Counted from the stretch's first letter, positions 1 through 6,617 are shown. The stretch is DNA of 8,778 nt from DAOTTI01 sp034437795 (GCA_034437795.1 DAOTTI010000218.1:1-8778); one strand, 5' to 3'. Numbers and translations are program-made. The notes: generated from the sequence alone by a model not told the origin.

Positions 1-60
1 GCGCGCGCCGGTCGGCCGGTTGCGGGGCGCGCGGGTCTGCGGCGGGGCGGCACGGTGGCG

Positions 61-939
61 TCATGGCCGGTGGCTAGGCTCAGTCGCGGGGTGGCGGCGA
101 AGCGCCGAGCGGCTGCCCTCGGTGCGCTGGAAGGGCATGGCCGCCGTCGCAAGGGGTTCCCCGCGCGGCCGGCGAAGTCGGTGGGGGCGCCGCCCCGCGC
201 GCTGCAACCAGATCAGCGCCGCCAGACCGGTGGCCACCGACGCCAGGGCCCACCACTGGACCAGGGATCCTGGCGGGGCGCCGGAACCGCTCAGCCGGAA
301 CGGGTCGACGGCGAGACGGAGCAGGCCATAGGCGGCCAGATAGGTCGCCGCCACCGCCCCGGGGCGCAGGCGCCTGCGCCAGAGTACGAGCAGGACGATG
401 GCCAGGAGGCACTCCGCCCCGGCCTCGACCACCTGGCTAGGGAAGCGCTCCACCGTCAGGCCTGACGGGTCCGGTAGCGCGAGCCGCGGTAGCCATGAGC
501 CGGCATCCAGAGGGACGCCGGCGGCGCAGCCGGCCGGCAGGCAGCCGAGGCGCCCGATGGCCTGCCCCAGCGCCAGTCCCGGGGCCGCGCCATCCAGCGC
601 GGGTGCCACGGGCAGGCCCGAGCGGGCAAAGGCCAGGGCAGCGGCGAGCGCGCCAGCGGTCACGGCCCCGGGCAAGGAGAGGCCGCCCTCCCAGACGTAG
701 GTGATGGCGAGCGGATGAGACACGAACTCGGCCCAGTGCTCGGCCACGTAGAACAGGCGCGCGCCGGCCAGGCCCGCGCCGAGCACCCAGGGGATGGCAT
801 CGAGCACCGCCAGCGCAGGCAGGCCCCGCCGGCAGCCCAGCCAGACGGTCGCCGCCGCCCATGTGGCCACGCCGAGGTCGACGAAGAGGGCGAAGGTGGT
901 GATCGGGTAGCCGGCGAGCACGGCGGCGATTGGGTCCAC
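61..939 (-). CDS. Lgt-family (prolipoprotein diacylglyceryl transferase-like) membrane protein
   Basis: A 292-residue hydrophobic protein of about seven membrane segments. It matches the block order of Lgt, which moves diacylglycerol from phosphatidylglycerol to the cysteine of prolipoproteins at the outer face of the cytoplasmic membrane. Visible blocks: GARLFYVAEHW (59-69), WEGGLSLPG (83-91), GQAIGRLGCLPAGC (125-138, R130 in the place of the conserved Lgt arginine), ERFPSQVVEA (164-173) and YGLLRLAVDPFR (204-215). In Lgt the second block normally reads GGhSFHGG; here the histidine position is P90. The end after about residue 250 is a basic, hydrophilic tail. The start is GTG at 939, the only start that keeps the first membrane segment whole; no clear Shine-Dalgarno precedes it. 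It is transcribed away from the gene at 1122. Family membership is fairly clear; whether it is an active Lgt, a paralogue or a different acyl or lipid enzyme is not. No symbol is given because of the altered site. Confidence 0.82.
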   Translation of the reverse strand: MDPIAAVLAGYPITTFALFVDLGVATWAAATVWLGCRRGLPALAVLDAIPWVLGAGLAGARLFYVAEHWAEFVSHPLAITYVWEGGLSLPGAVTAGALAAALAFARSGLPVAPALDGAAPGLALGQAIGRLGCLPAGCAAGVPLDAGSWLPRLALPDPSGLTVERFPSQVVEAGAECLLAIVLLVLWRRRLRPGAVAATYLAAYGLLRLAVDPFRLSGSGAPPGSLVQWWALASVATGLAALIWLQRAGRRPHRLRRPRGEPLATAAMPFQRTEGSRSALRRHPATEPSHRP

Positions 940-972
940 TACCGCGATTCTAAGCCCCGTTCTGGTTATTCA

Positions 973-1060
973 GCCCTTACCCCCTGGCCCCCTCTCCCGC
1001 GTGCGGGAGAGGGGGAACGGCGGCGACGACCTGGCGCCGTCCGGAACTTTTTGCGCGCCC
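973..1060 (+). repeat. Intergenic hairpin repeat, copy 1 (most intact stem)
   Basis: A CCCTTACCCCCTGG entry leads into a perfect 13-bp inverted repeat (arms 988-1000 and 1003-1015, two bases between). A tail with GGGGGAACGGCGGC, then GTCCGGA and GCGCGCCCA follows. From 1007 to 1060 the tail aligns with 6300-6354 at roughly 80% by eye, including an identical 13-base start. The copy lies between two divergent genes, so it is not a terminator for either. I read it as one copy of a dispersed non-coding family. Confidence 0.7.
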
Positions 1061-1100
1061 ACGGCAGAACGGCGGCTCTCAGTGCACAGTAAGAGACGGG

Positions 1101-1106
1101 TATACT
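1101..1106 (+). promoter_or_regulatory. Possible -10 hexamer TATACT
   Basis: TATACT matches the sigma-70 -10 consensus at 5 of 6 positions and stands out in very GC-rich DNA. It sits inside a short inverted repeat (GACG/CGTC, 1095-1098 and 1107-1110). No good -35 hexamer lies 16-18 bases upstream. If it is used, transcription would begin near 1113. The ATG at 1122 would then have almost no leader, which argues for a downstream start for the next gene. Confidence 0.25.
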
Positions 1107-1121
1107 CGTCTGTCACGCGGT

Positions 1122-2006
1122 ATGCAGCCCGAGCCGACGCGCCCTTTGCTCTCCTCCCCTGAGCCGGCTTCGGCTCACGCCGATGGGCTGGTGCACGCCG
1201 GGGGGACGGTGGACGGGGCGGCCCATCACTGGCACAGGACGAGCCTGCGACCGCTGCCTGCGGAGCGCGTCGGGGAGACGCCGGACCCGCGCCGGCCGCC
1301 GGACGGGTGGCAGGACCAGGAGCGAGAGCCGCGGCACGAGGGGGTGGACGTACCCGAACCGACGCCTCCGTCCCCCGTGCCGGGCGAGGCGGCGCCCGCT
1401 CCAACGCCGGCGCCGCCGGCCTATCATCCCCTGCGCTTCTGGCTGCGGCCCCTGATCCTGGCGGTCCTGGTGGTGATCCTGCTCGCCCTCACCTGGTGGG
1501 ACCAGCGCCGGATCCCCGACCGGCCGGCGCGCCCGGACATCCTCACGGCTACCCCCTTGAACGGGGCCGGCGGCGAGCCGGATCCTGGCCTGGCGGATGC
1601 CCTGCTCCGGCTGCGCGCCGCCCTCCAGCGCCGCGACGCGCGGGCCCTGGCCAACCTGGCGGACGCGGAAGGGGTGATGATCGCGCCGTACGCCGGGGGT
1701 CTGCCGGAAGGCGGCTCCCGCGTGAGCGACCCCTACCGCCTGAGCCAGGATCTCCTGGCCGGAACTCAGGTGACGGCCCTCAACTGGCGGAGCGATGGGC
1801 GGGGACGCGTGATCGCGCTCACCGACGGCTGGCGGCGCCGGACCTTGCGTCTCAGCGGGGAGAGCACGCTGGAGATGACGCCCCTGGCCGCGCTCGGCCT
1901 CGTCTCACGCGGGGGCACCTGGTACTGGCGCTGGCTCCTGCCGGATACCAGCGGCGTCCTGGCCCAGCAGGCGCGCACCCTGGTCTGGCAGCCGTGGCCT
2001 CAATAG
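1122..2006 (+). CDS. Single-pass membrane protein with Pro-rich N-tail and unrecognised C-terminal domain
   Basis: An open frame of 294 codons from ATG 1122. Residues 76-103 are rich in Pro, Ala and Glu. One strong membrane helix spans about 107-126 (FWLRPLILAVLVVILLALTWW region) and is followed by DQRR. The rest, about 150-294, is a soluble domain: a helical stretch rich in Leu, Arg and Ala (155-177), then beta-like segments ending in GTWYWRWLLPD. Its helix-then-sheet order recalls small NTF2-like domains, but I cannot assign it. The start is uncertain. ATG 1122 has no ribosome site; GTG 1209 and GTG 1344 are in frame with purine-rich sequence placed very close upstream. The domain content is the same for all three. 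The first 74 codons look poorly constrained and may be untranslated leader. I do not recognise the family and assign no function. Confidence 0.68.
   Translation: MQPEPTRPLLSSPEPASAHADGLVHAGGTVDGAAHHWHRTSLRPLPAERVGETPDPRRPPDGWQDQEREPRHEGVDVPEPTPPSPVPGEAAPAPTPAPPAYHPLRFWLRPLILAVLVVILLALTWWDQRRIPDRPARPDILTATPLNGAGGEPDPGLADALLRLRAALQRRDARALANLADAEGVMIAPYAGGLPEGGSRVSDPYRLSQDLLAGTQVTALNWRSDGRGRVIALTDGWRRRTLRLSGESTLEMTPLAALGLVSRGGTWYWRWLLPDTSGVLAQQARTLVWQPWPQ
1160..1177 (+). other. Perfect 7-bp hairpin near the 5' end of the membrane-protein gene
   Basis: TGAGCCG (1160-1166) and CGGCTCA (1171-1177) form a perfect stem with a four-base loop. A second pair, GATGGGC (1182-1188) and GCCCATC (1221-1227), follows with a 32-base loop. 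If translation starts at GTG 1209 or 1344, the first stem, and with 1344 both, would lie in an untranslated leader. No known riboswitch core was recognised. Confidence 0.35.
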
Positions 2007-2076
2007 GGGGCGGCGACTCCGGAGCGACGGCCGAGGACCACAAGGGCCACAGGCAGCCTGCGGTGATCTTCCGTGT

Positions 2077-2191
2077 CGGCTGGCGCCGGGGCGCACCCGA
2101 AGGGCCGGCCGAGCGGCGCCGGCTGCGCATCTCGGGGCGGCCGCGCGCGTTTGGTCAATCGAGGCCGGCGCCAGCCGGGCGGCGCCAGCCG
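2077..2191 (+). promoter_or_regulatory. Leader with 13-bp inverted repeat and competing second arm
   Basis: CGGCTGGCGCCGG at 2077-2089 is perfectly complementary to 2165-2177. The first 11 bases of that arm are also complementary to 2181-2191, a direct copy of GGCGCCAGCCG found at 2167-2177. The 5' arm can therefore pair with either of two 3' arms, the second ending about 20 bases before the ribosome site of the gene at 2222. The layout would suit a structured leader or a repressor site. In DNA this GC-rich some of it could be chance. Confidence 0.4.
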
Positions 2192-2221
2192 TCCGCGGCG
2201 AGCCGGACGTCGGGAGACCAC

Positions 2222-2533
2222 ATGCGCATCGCACGCCTGCCGAAATCACTCGTGCGCCGCGAACACGGCATGGTGAAGGATCACGTGGTGCTGCTCAACG
2301 AAGACAGCGCAGAGCCCCTGGCATGGCGGGTCAACGCCAGCTTCGCCGGCTACCTGGCTGGCAAGATGGCGGCCCTGATCGAGTCGCCCCAGGCCGTCGA
2401 CGACCTGGAGCGGCGGCTGGAACGCGGCGGGCTGATGCCGGAGGCGCGCGCCCTGTTCGAGGATATGGTGCGCACCGCGCGGCGCCGGCAGCAGGACCTC
2501 CACCTGCCGTCCGAGCCGACGCGGGAGCCATAA
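2222..2533 (+). CDS. Small protein of unknown function (103 aa)
   Basis: Starts at ATG 2222 with a ribosome site GGGAG at 2212-2216, five bases away. The open frame extends far upstream of this ATG, but that part is Arg/Pro/Gly-rich shadow of the preceding gene; the composition becomes protein-like only at MRIARLPKSL. Residues 20-50 look like a beta strand (HVVLLN) followed by a helix (FAGYLAGKMAALIES). Residues 57-92 are strongly helical and charged (DDLERRLERGG, then ALFEDMVRTARRRQQ). The tail is polar. There is no signal peptide or membrane segment, so it is probably cytoplasmic. It follows the gene ending at 2006 by 215 bases on the same strand and converges on the oxidoreductase gene at 2849. 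I do not recognise a family. It could bind a partner or nucleic acid through its basic helix, but that is only a guess. Confidence 0.65.
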   Translation: MRIARLPKSLVRREHGMVKDHVVLLNEDSAEPLAWRVNASFAGYLAGKMAALIESPQAVDDLERRLERGGLMPEARALFEDMVRTARRRQQDLHLPSEPTREP

Positions 2534-2562
2534 GGCGCAGCGGGCCGGCGGGGCCACCGGCC

Positions 2563-2652
2563 GGGGGTGCGCGCAGCCCTTCCGGATTGGCCGCAGCAGC
2601 CCTCACCGCCGCCCGCGGCGCGGGCTCGCGCGCTCCCAAAGGGAGACGGGAC
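2563..2652 (-). repeat. Intergenic hairpin repeat, copy 4 (decayed, inverted)
   Basis: Read on the minus strand, a GTCTCCCTTTGGGAG hairpin remnant leads through a GC-rich stretch to GGTGAGGG. A tail with GGCCAATCCGGA and then TGCGCGCACCCC follows. The tail resembles 6320-6354 (GGCCCTGGGCCATCCGGA, then TTGCGCACGCCCC) and the CTCCC-AAA-GGGAG core resembles copy 2 at 4116-4136. It lies between convergent genes. The stem is damaged relative to the copy at 973. Confidence 0.5.
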
Positions 2653-2673
2653 CCTTCACCGGCCATAAACACT

Positions 2674-2751
2674 CTAGTGGGTCACTTGGCATGGCTGTGG
2701 CCATTGGCTCCCCGAGTGGAATGGCAATCGGCATGACAAAGGACCCACTAG
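2674..2751. repeat. 78-bp imperfect palindrome (possible MITE or structured terminator)
   Basis: The ends are a perfect 10-bp inverted repeat, CTAGTGGGTC (2674-2683) and GACCCACTAG (2742-2751). The complementarity continues inward with mismatches as far as GCCATT (2700-2705) and AATGGC (2720-2725). That gives two 32-base arms with 25 matches and a 14-base loop. The segment is visibly richer in A and T than its flanks. It sits between convergent genes, where a bidirectional terminator would fit, but it has no T-run. The TA in each outer end and the lower GC also fit a small non-autonomous insertion of the IS630/Tc1 type. No transposase is present. Confidence 0.6.
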
Positions 2752-2848
2752 GCGAGCGCCGGCCGGATGTCGTGCGCGCGCCCGCCCGCCGGCCGCGCCC
2801 CGCCCTCCTCAGGATGCGAGCGCGGCCGTGAGGGGACGAGCGGGGCGC

Positions 2849-4015
2849 TCAGGAGACGGACGTGACGTCCGTCCATGCCCCGCCGGCCTGGCTGCTCTTC
2901 ACCGCGGCCTCGATGAAGGCCATTCCCGCCGCGCCGTCGATCACGTCGGGATGGGGATACGGATCGGGAACGGCCTCGCCGCGACGCCGGCGGATCTGGA
3001 GCTGGAGCGTCTTGTGGAGGTTGGCCAGCGCCTCGTGGAAACCTTCCGGATGGCCGCTTGGTAGCCGCAGGGAGGGCTTGATGCTCTCAGGGAAGTAGCC
3101 GTACTCCGCGCCCAGCCGGTAGACGGCCACCGGCGAGCCGGGCTTGTACAGGCGCAGCGACATATGGTCGAGCATGGACCACTCGACCGTACCACGGTCG
3201 CCGATGACGCGGAAGCCGTTGTCGTTCTGGGCCCCGATGGTCACCTGGGAGGCGGTGATCGTGGCCAGGGCGCCGTTGTTGAGACGGGCGAACACGGCAA
3301 AGTCGTCGTCCAGCCGCCGGCCGGGGACAAAGGTGTGCAGGCGCGCCTGTACCTGGACGGCGGTGAGGCCGGCCACGAAACGTACGAACTCGTAGGCGTG
3401 CGTGCCGATGTCGCCCCCGCAGCCCGAAGCGCCAGCGCGCGCCGGATCGACCCGCCACTGCGCCTGCTGCACCCCCTGGTCCTCCGTACGCCCGGCCAGC
3501 CAGCCCTGGGGATACCACGCCTCCACCTTCCGTACCTCGCCCACCTCGCCGTTGCGGACGAGCTCGCGGGCCAGCATCACCATGGGCAGGCCGGTGTAGC
3601 TGTAGGCCACCGTAAACGGCAGCTCCGTCTGCTTCACCATCCGCACCAGGTCCAGCGACTGCTCCAGGGTCAGCGTGAGGGGTTTCTCGCACAGGACGGG
3701 GATGCCGGCCTCCAGGGCGGCCCTGGCGATGGGATAGTGCGTGTCATTGGTGGTGACGATGGTGACGTAGTCGATCCGCTGGTCGGCCGGCAAGGCGGCC
3801 TCCTCGCGGAACATGGTCTGGTAATCGGGGTAGCCTCGGGTGAAGAACAGCTCGCGGGCGGACTCCAGGGCCGCCTGCGGGTTGGATCGGAGCGCGCCGG
3901 CGGTCAGCTCGGCCGCGTTGTCCATCAGGATGGCGCGGCGGTGCGGCGCGCCAAAGAAGTTGTTCGGGCCGCCGCCGCCGACCATTCCCACGCGCAGTTT
4001 ACGCTGCTCAGCCAT
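2849..4015 (-). CDS. Gfo/Idh/MocA-family NAD(P)-dependent oxidoreductase
   Basis: A 388-residue cytoplasmic dehydrogenase of the family that oxidises or reduces sugars, inositols and related polyols. The N-terminal Rossmann fold shows the nucleotide loop GMVGGGGPNNF (10-20), a VTTNDTHYPIA block (87-97) and the hallmark CEKPL (109-113; E110, K111, P112), whose lysine is normally catalytic. The C-terminal sheet domain carries GCGGDIGTHAYEF (198-210), with D202 and H206 in the positions of the usual catalytic Asp/His pair. HPEGFHEALANLH (322-334) and PHPDVIDGAAG (354-364) are typical of the family's end. The start ATG 4015 has AAAGGA seven bases upstream (4023-4028 on the other strand). It follows the TIM-barrel gene by 190 bases, a gap filled by a repeat. 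That neighbour suggests a two-enzyme sugar conversion, but family members vary too much in substrate for a symbol. Length is normal and all key residues are present. Confidence 0.93.
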   Translation of the reverse strand: MAEQRKLRVGMVGGGGPNNFFGAPHRRAILMDNAAELTAGALRSNPQAALESARELFFTRGYPDYQTMFREEAALPADQRIDYVTIVTTNDTHYPIARAALEAGIPVLCEKPLTLTLEQSLDLVRMVKQTELPFTVAYSYTGLPMVMLARELVRNGEVGEVRKVEAWYPQGWLAGRTEDQGVQQAQWRVDPARAGASGCGGDIGTHAYEFVRFVAGLTAVQVQARLHTFVPGRRLDDDFAVFARLNNGALATITASQVTIGAQNDNGFRVIGDRGTVEWSMLDHMSLRLYKPGSPVAVYRLGAEYGYFPESIKPSLRLPSGHPEGFHEALANLHKTLQLQIRRRRGEAVPDPYPHPDVIDGAAGMAFIEAAVKSSQAGGAWTDVTSVS

Positions 4016-4022
4016 GGCCGGT

Positions 4023-4028
4023 TCCTTT
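4023..4028 (-). promoter_or_regulatory. Ribosome-binding site of the oxidoreductase gene
   Basis: AAAGGA on the minus strand, seven bases before the ATG at 4015. It supports that start. Confidence 0.7.
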
Positions 4029-4072
4029 CTCTTTCAAGCTCATCTCGGAACGAATAGGGGCATCGAGACACA

Positions 4073-4191
4073 GGGACGCGGAGACCTGCCTTCAGGAGCG
4101 GAGCCCTCACCCCAGCCCTCTCTCAAAGGGAGAGGGGATCTCTCGCTGGCCGAGGACTGTCCAGGCCAGGGTCCTCGCGTCTCCGCGTCCC
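4073..4191. repeat. 13-bp inverted repeat enclosing repeat copy 2
   Basis: GGGACGCGGAGAC at 4073-4085 and its exact reverse complement at 4179-4191 bracket the hairpin repeat at 4104-4138. Together they fill most of the 190-base gap between the TIM-barrel and oxidoreductase genes. The arms may be ends of an inserted element or the base of a long stem. The phrase looks like a separate dispersed repeat, but only these two arms are in the window. Confidence 0.55.
4104..4138 (+). repeat. Intergenic hairpin repeat, copy 2 (stem only)
   Basis: CCCTCACCCCAG leads into CCCTCTCTC (4116-4124), a three-A loop and GGGAGAGGG (4128-4136), a 9-bp stem with one T·G pair. It lacks the TCCGGA tail seen in the other three copies. 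In the minus-strand transcript it would form a strong hairpin between the TIM-barrel and oxidoreductase genes, which could weaken read-through or protect an RNA end. Confidence 0.65.
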
Positions 4192-4205
4192 CGTGGCGAG
4201 ACGGT

Positions 4206-5195
<990 letters not shown>

Positions 5196-5203
5196 TGGTG
5201 CAT

Positions 5204-5211
5204 ACCTCCTT
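5204..5211 (-). promoter_or_regulatory. Consensus ribosome-binding site of the TIM-barrel gene
   Basis: AAGGAGGT on the minus strand, a full match to the anti-Shine-Dalgarno, eight bases before ATG 5195. It is the best ribosome site in the window. It suggests strong translation and an own 5' end rather than coupling to the gene upstream. Confidence 0.85.
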
Positions 5212-5234
5212 TGCTGCTATACCGAAGCCAGGCT

Positions 5235-5293
5235 GGAACGTGCAGGTTCCCTATCCTTTACGCCCTTGTATGGAACCGTTGAACCTTGAACTT
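5235..5293 (-). promoter_or_regulatory. Cluster of GTTC/GAAC repeats upstream of the TIM-barrel gene (operator candidate)
   Basis: On the minus strand GTTCAAG, GTTCAAC and GGTTCCA stand almost head to tail (complement of 5271-5292). Nearer the gene, GGAAC (complement of 5246-5250) and GTTCC (complement of 5235-5239) form a small dyad. GGTTCC (5245-5250) is also the mirror of GGAACC (5272-5277). The stretch lies about 40-100 bases before the start, where regulators of catabolic genes usually bind. No clear -35/-10 pair was found. Confidence 0.3.
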
Positions 5294-5402
5294 CGTGGAG
5301 ATGACGCCCGGTGGGGGCCGCCGGCAGGTGGTCGGCACGTCGGGATCGATCGTCGCTGCTGCGGACATCACGGCCAGAAGTGAAGTCATGGATACTGCGA
5401 TC

Positions 5403-5436
5403 AGCGGTCAGATGGATTAGCGGTCATACCGGTATG
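5403..5436. promoter_or_regulatory. 12-bp palindrome CATACCGGTATG with nearby direct repeats
   Basis: A perfect palindrome at 5425-5436 sits four bases beyond the hyi stop codon. AGCGGTCA occurs twice just before and into it (5403-5410 and 5419-5426). It could be a regulator site between hyi and the TIM-barrel gene. The stem is too weak in GC and lacks a T-run for a terminator. Confidence 0.3.
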
Positions 5437-5440
5437 TGGA

Positions 5441-6199
5441 TCAAGCGGCCAGCGCCTTCACCACATCAAGGGACTGGGCGTGGTCGGCGCTGGGGTGGTA
5501 TTCTAGGCCGACGAAGCCCCGATAGCCGGTCTCGTCGATGCGCCGCAGGATGTTGGCGTAGTTGAGCTCGCCCGTGCCGGGCTCGTGGCGCCCTGGCACG
5601 TCGGCAACGTGGAAGTGACCGATCTTGTCGATGTTGGTGACGATGGTCTGGATGATGTCCCCGTCCATGATTTGCATGTGATAGATGTCGTAGAGCACGC
5701 GCAGGGCGGGGTGGTTGATCTCCTCGATCAGCCGGAAGGCCTCCACGCCGTGGTCCAGGAAGTAGCCCGGGTGGTTGACCTTGGTGTTGAGCGGCTCCAG
5801 CACGGCGATGACCCCCGCCGCGGCGGCCTGGGCGGCCACGCCTTCCAAGCCACGGCGCAGGGCCTCCCATTGCTGCTCGCGCGGCACGTCCGGCAGCGCG
5901 TTGCCCGTGGTGACGATCAGGTTGGGGCAGCGCAGCTTGCGCGCCCACTCCGCCGCCTGGGCGAAGGTCTCCCAGTACCGCTGGTGGTTGGCGGGGTCCA
6001 GCAGGGTGCCGCCGGCTGCGCCAAAGGCCGCCAGCTCCAGGCCGAGCGCGTCCTTCTTTTCCCCGATGGCGGCCAGGTCCTTATCCTGCCAGCGCCAGAA
6101 CTCGAAGGCGGGACAGCCAGACCTGGCCACGGCCTCCAGCCGCTCCAGGAACGGCAGTGGTTTAAAGATCATCTCCACGCAGACTGATAAGCGGGCCAT
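5441..6199 (-). CDS. hyi: Hydroxypyruvate isomerase family protein
   Basis: A 252-residue TIM barrel, close to the usual length of Hyi, the cytoplasmic enzyme that interconverts hydroxypyruvate and tartronate semialdehyde (2-hydroxy-3-oxopropanoate). The second half carries the family signatures nearly intact: LEPLNTK (134-140), HPGYFLDH (143-150), LYDIYHMQIMDGDI (169-182), IGHFHVADVPGRHEPGTGEL (193-212) and GLEYHPS (231-237). Metal and acid residues E135, D171, H174, H197 and E233 are all present; E135 and E233 align with the two glutamates considered catalytic in this family. The start is ATG 6199, giving MARLSVCVEM as the first barrel strand; no clear ribosome site precedes it, so a near-leaderless message is possible. 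It is divergent from the glycerate kinase gene, 418 bases away. The paralogue 2-oxo-tetronate isomerase (OtnI) has a very similar signature and acts on a four-carbon sugar acid, so the substrate remains open. Confidence 0.88.
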   Translation of the reverse strand: MARLSVCVEMIFKPLPFLERLEAVARSGCPAFEFWRWQDKDLAAIGEKKDALGLELAAFGAAGGTLLDPANHQRYWETFAQAAEWARKLRCPNLIVTTGNALPDVPREQQWEALRRGLEGVAAQAAAAGVIAVLEPLNTKVNHPGYFLDHGVEAFRLIEEINHPALRVLYDIYHMQIMDGDIIQTIVTNIDKIGHFHVADVPGRHEPGTGELNYANILRRIDETGYRGFVGLEYHPSADHAQSLDVVKALAA

Positions 6200-6254
6200 G
6201 ACATAGCGATGGTAACTTCAGCGACCGCCGCGGGACAAGCCGGGGGAGGACGGA

Positions 6255-6354
6255 CCTCACCCCCTTCGGCCGGGGCCGCGCTGCACCCGCTCCGTGTCGG
6301 AGAGGGGGAACGACGGCCACGGCCCTGGGCCATCCGGACCGCTTGCGCACGCCC
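6255..6354 (+). repeat. Intergenic hairpin repeat, copy 3 (decayed stem, long tail)
   Basis: CCTCACCCCC entry, a degenerate stem with a residual CTCCG/CGGAG pair (6290-6294 and 6298-6302), then a tail from GAGAGGGGGAACG through CATCCGGA to TTGCGCACGCCCC. The tail matches copy 1 closely from its first base. It lies between the divergent hyi and glycerate kinase genes and fills about a quarter of that gap. The remainder, 6355-6605, shows no gene-like frame and no clear promoter. Confidence 0.6.
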
Positions 6355-6617
6355 CACTGCATCTGCCGGACCTGGCTTCCGCCGGCCCATGCTCCGGCTC
6401 GAAGCTCAGCGCGCGCGACATCCTACGGGGTCAGCCGCCGGTATCGGCGCGACGGCGGCGCCCCGCAGGATGAGGCCGTTCAGCCGTCGCTGGTGCCGCC
6501 ATGGTATGTTGCTGCGATGTAACCGCGCAGCCTCGCTGGACCATACCCGCGATTGCGGGGGCACGGCCAGGCGCGGCAGGCTGAGTAGTTACGCCGCCAT
6601 CACCCGGGGGAGCGCCG

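Noticed and set aside
3..32. GCGCGCC/GGCGCGC inverted repeat after the Lgt-like stop codon as a terminator
   Set aside because: Seven bases of alternating GC with a 16-base loop are likely by chance here, and any T-run would lie beyond the window edge.
988..1015. Perfect 13-bp stem as a Rho-independent terminator
   Set aside because: It lies between the starts of two divergent genes, has no T-run, and matches other intergenic copies including the tail.
1122..1343. Possible T-box or other known riboswitch
   Set aside because: GGTGGCA and CCGCGG occur, but about 15 bases apart rather than joined as in a T-box core. No TPP, SAM, cobalamin or glycine core was seen.
1307..2221. Upstream part of a 408-codon plus-strand frame that ends at 2533
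   Set aside because: The portion before 2222 is Arg/Gly/Pro-rich and overlaps the membrane-protein gene out of frame. Only the last 103 codons, behind a ribosome site, look real.
3164..4057. Open frame of 297 codons on the plus strand
   Set aside because: Antisense shadow of the Gfo/Idh/MocA gene.
6509..6545. Promoter for the glycerate kinase gene starting with TTGCTG
   Set aside because: No acceptable -10 hexamer lies 15-19 bases downstream.
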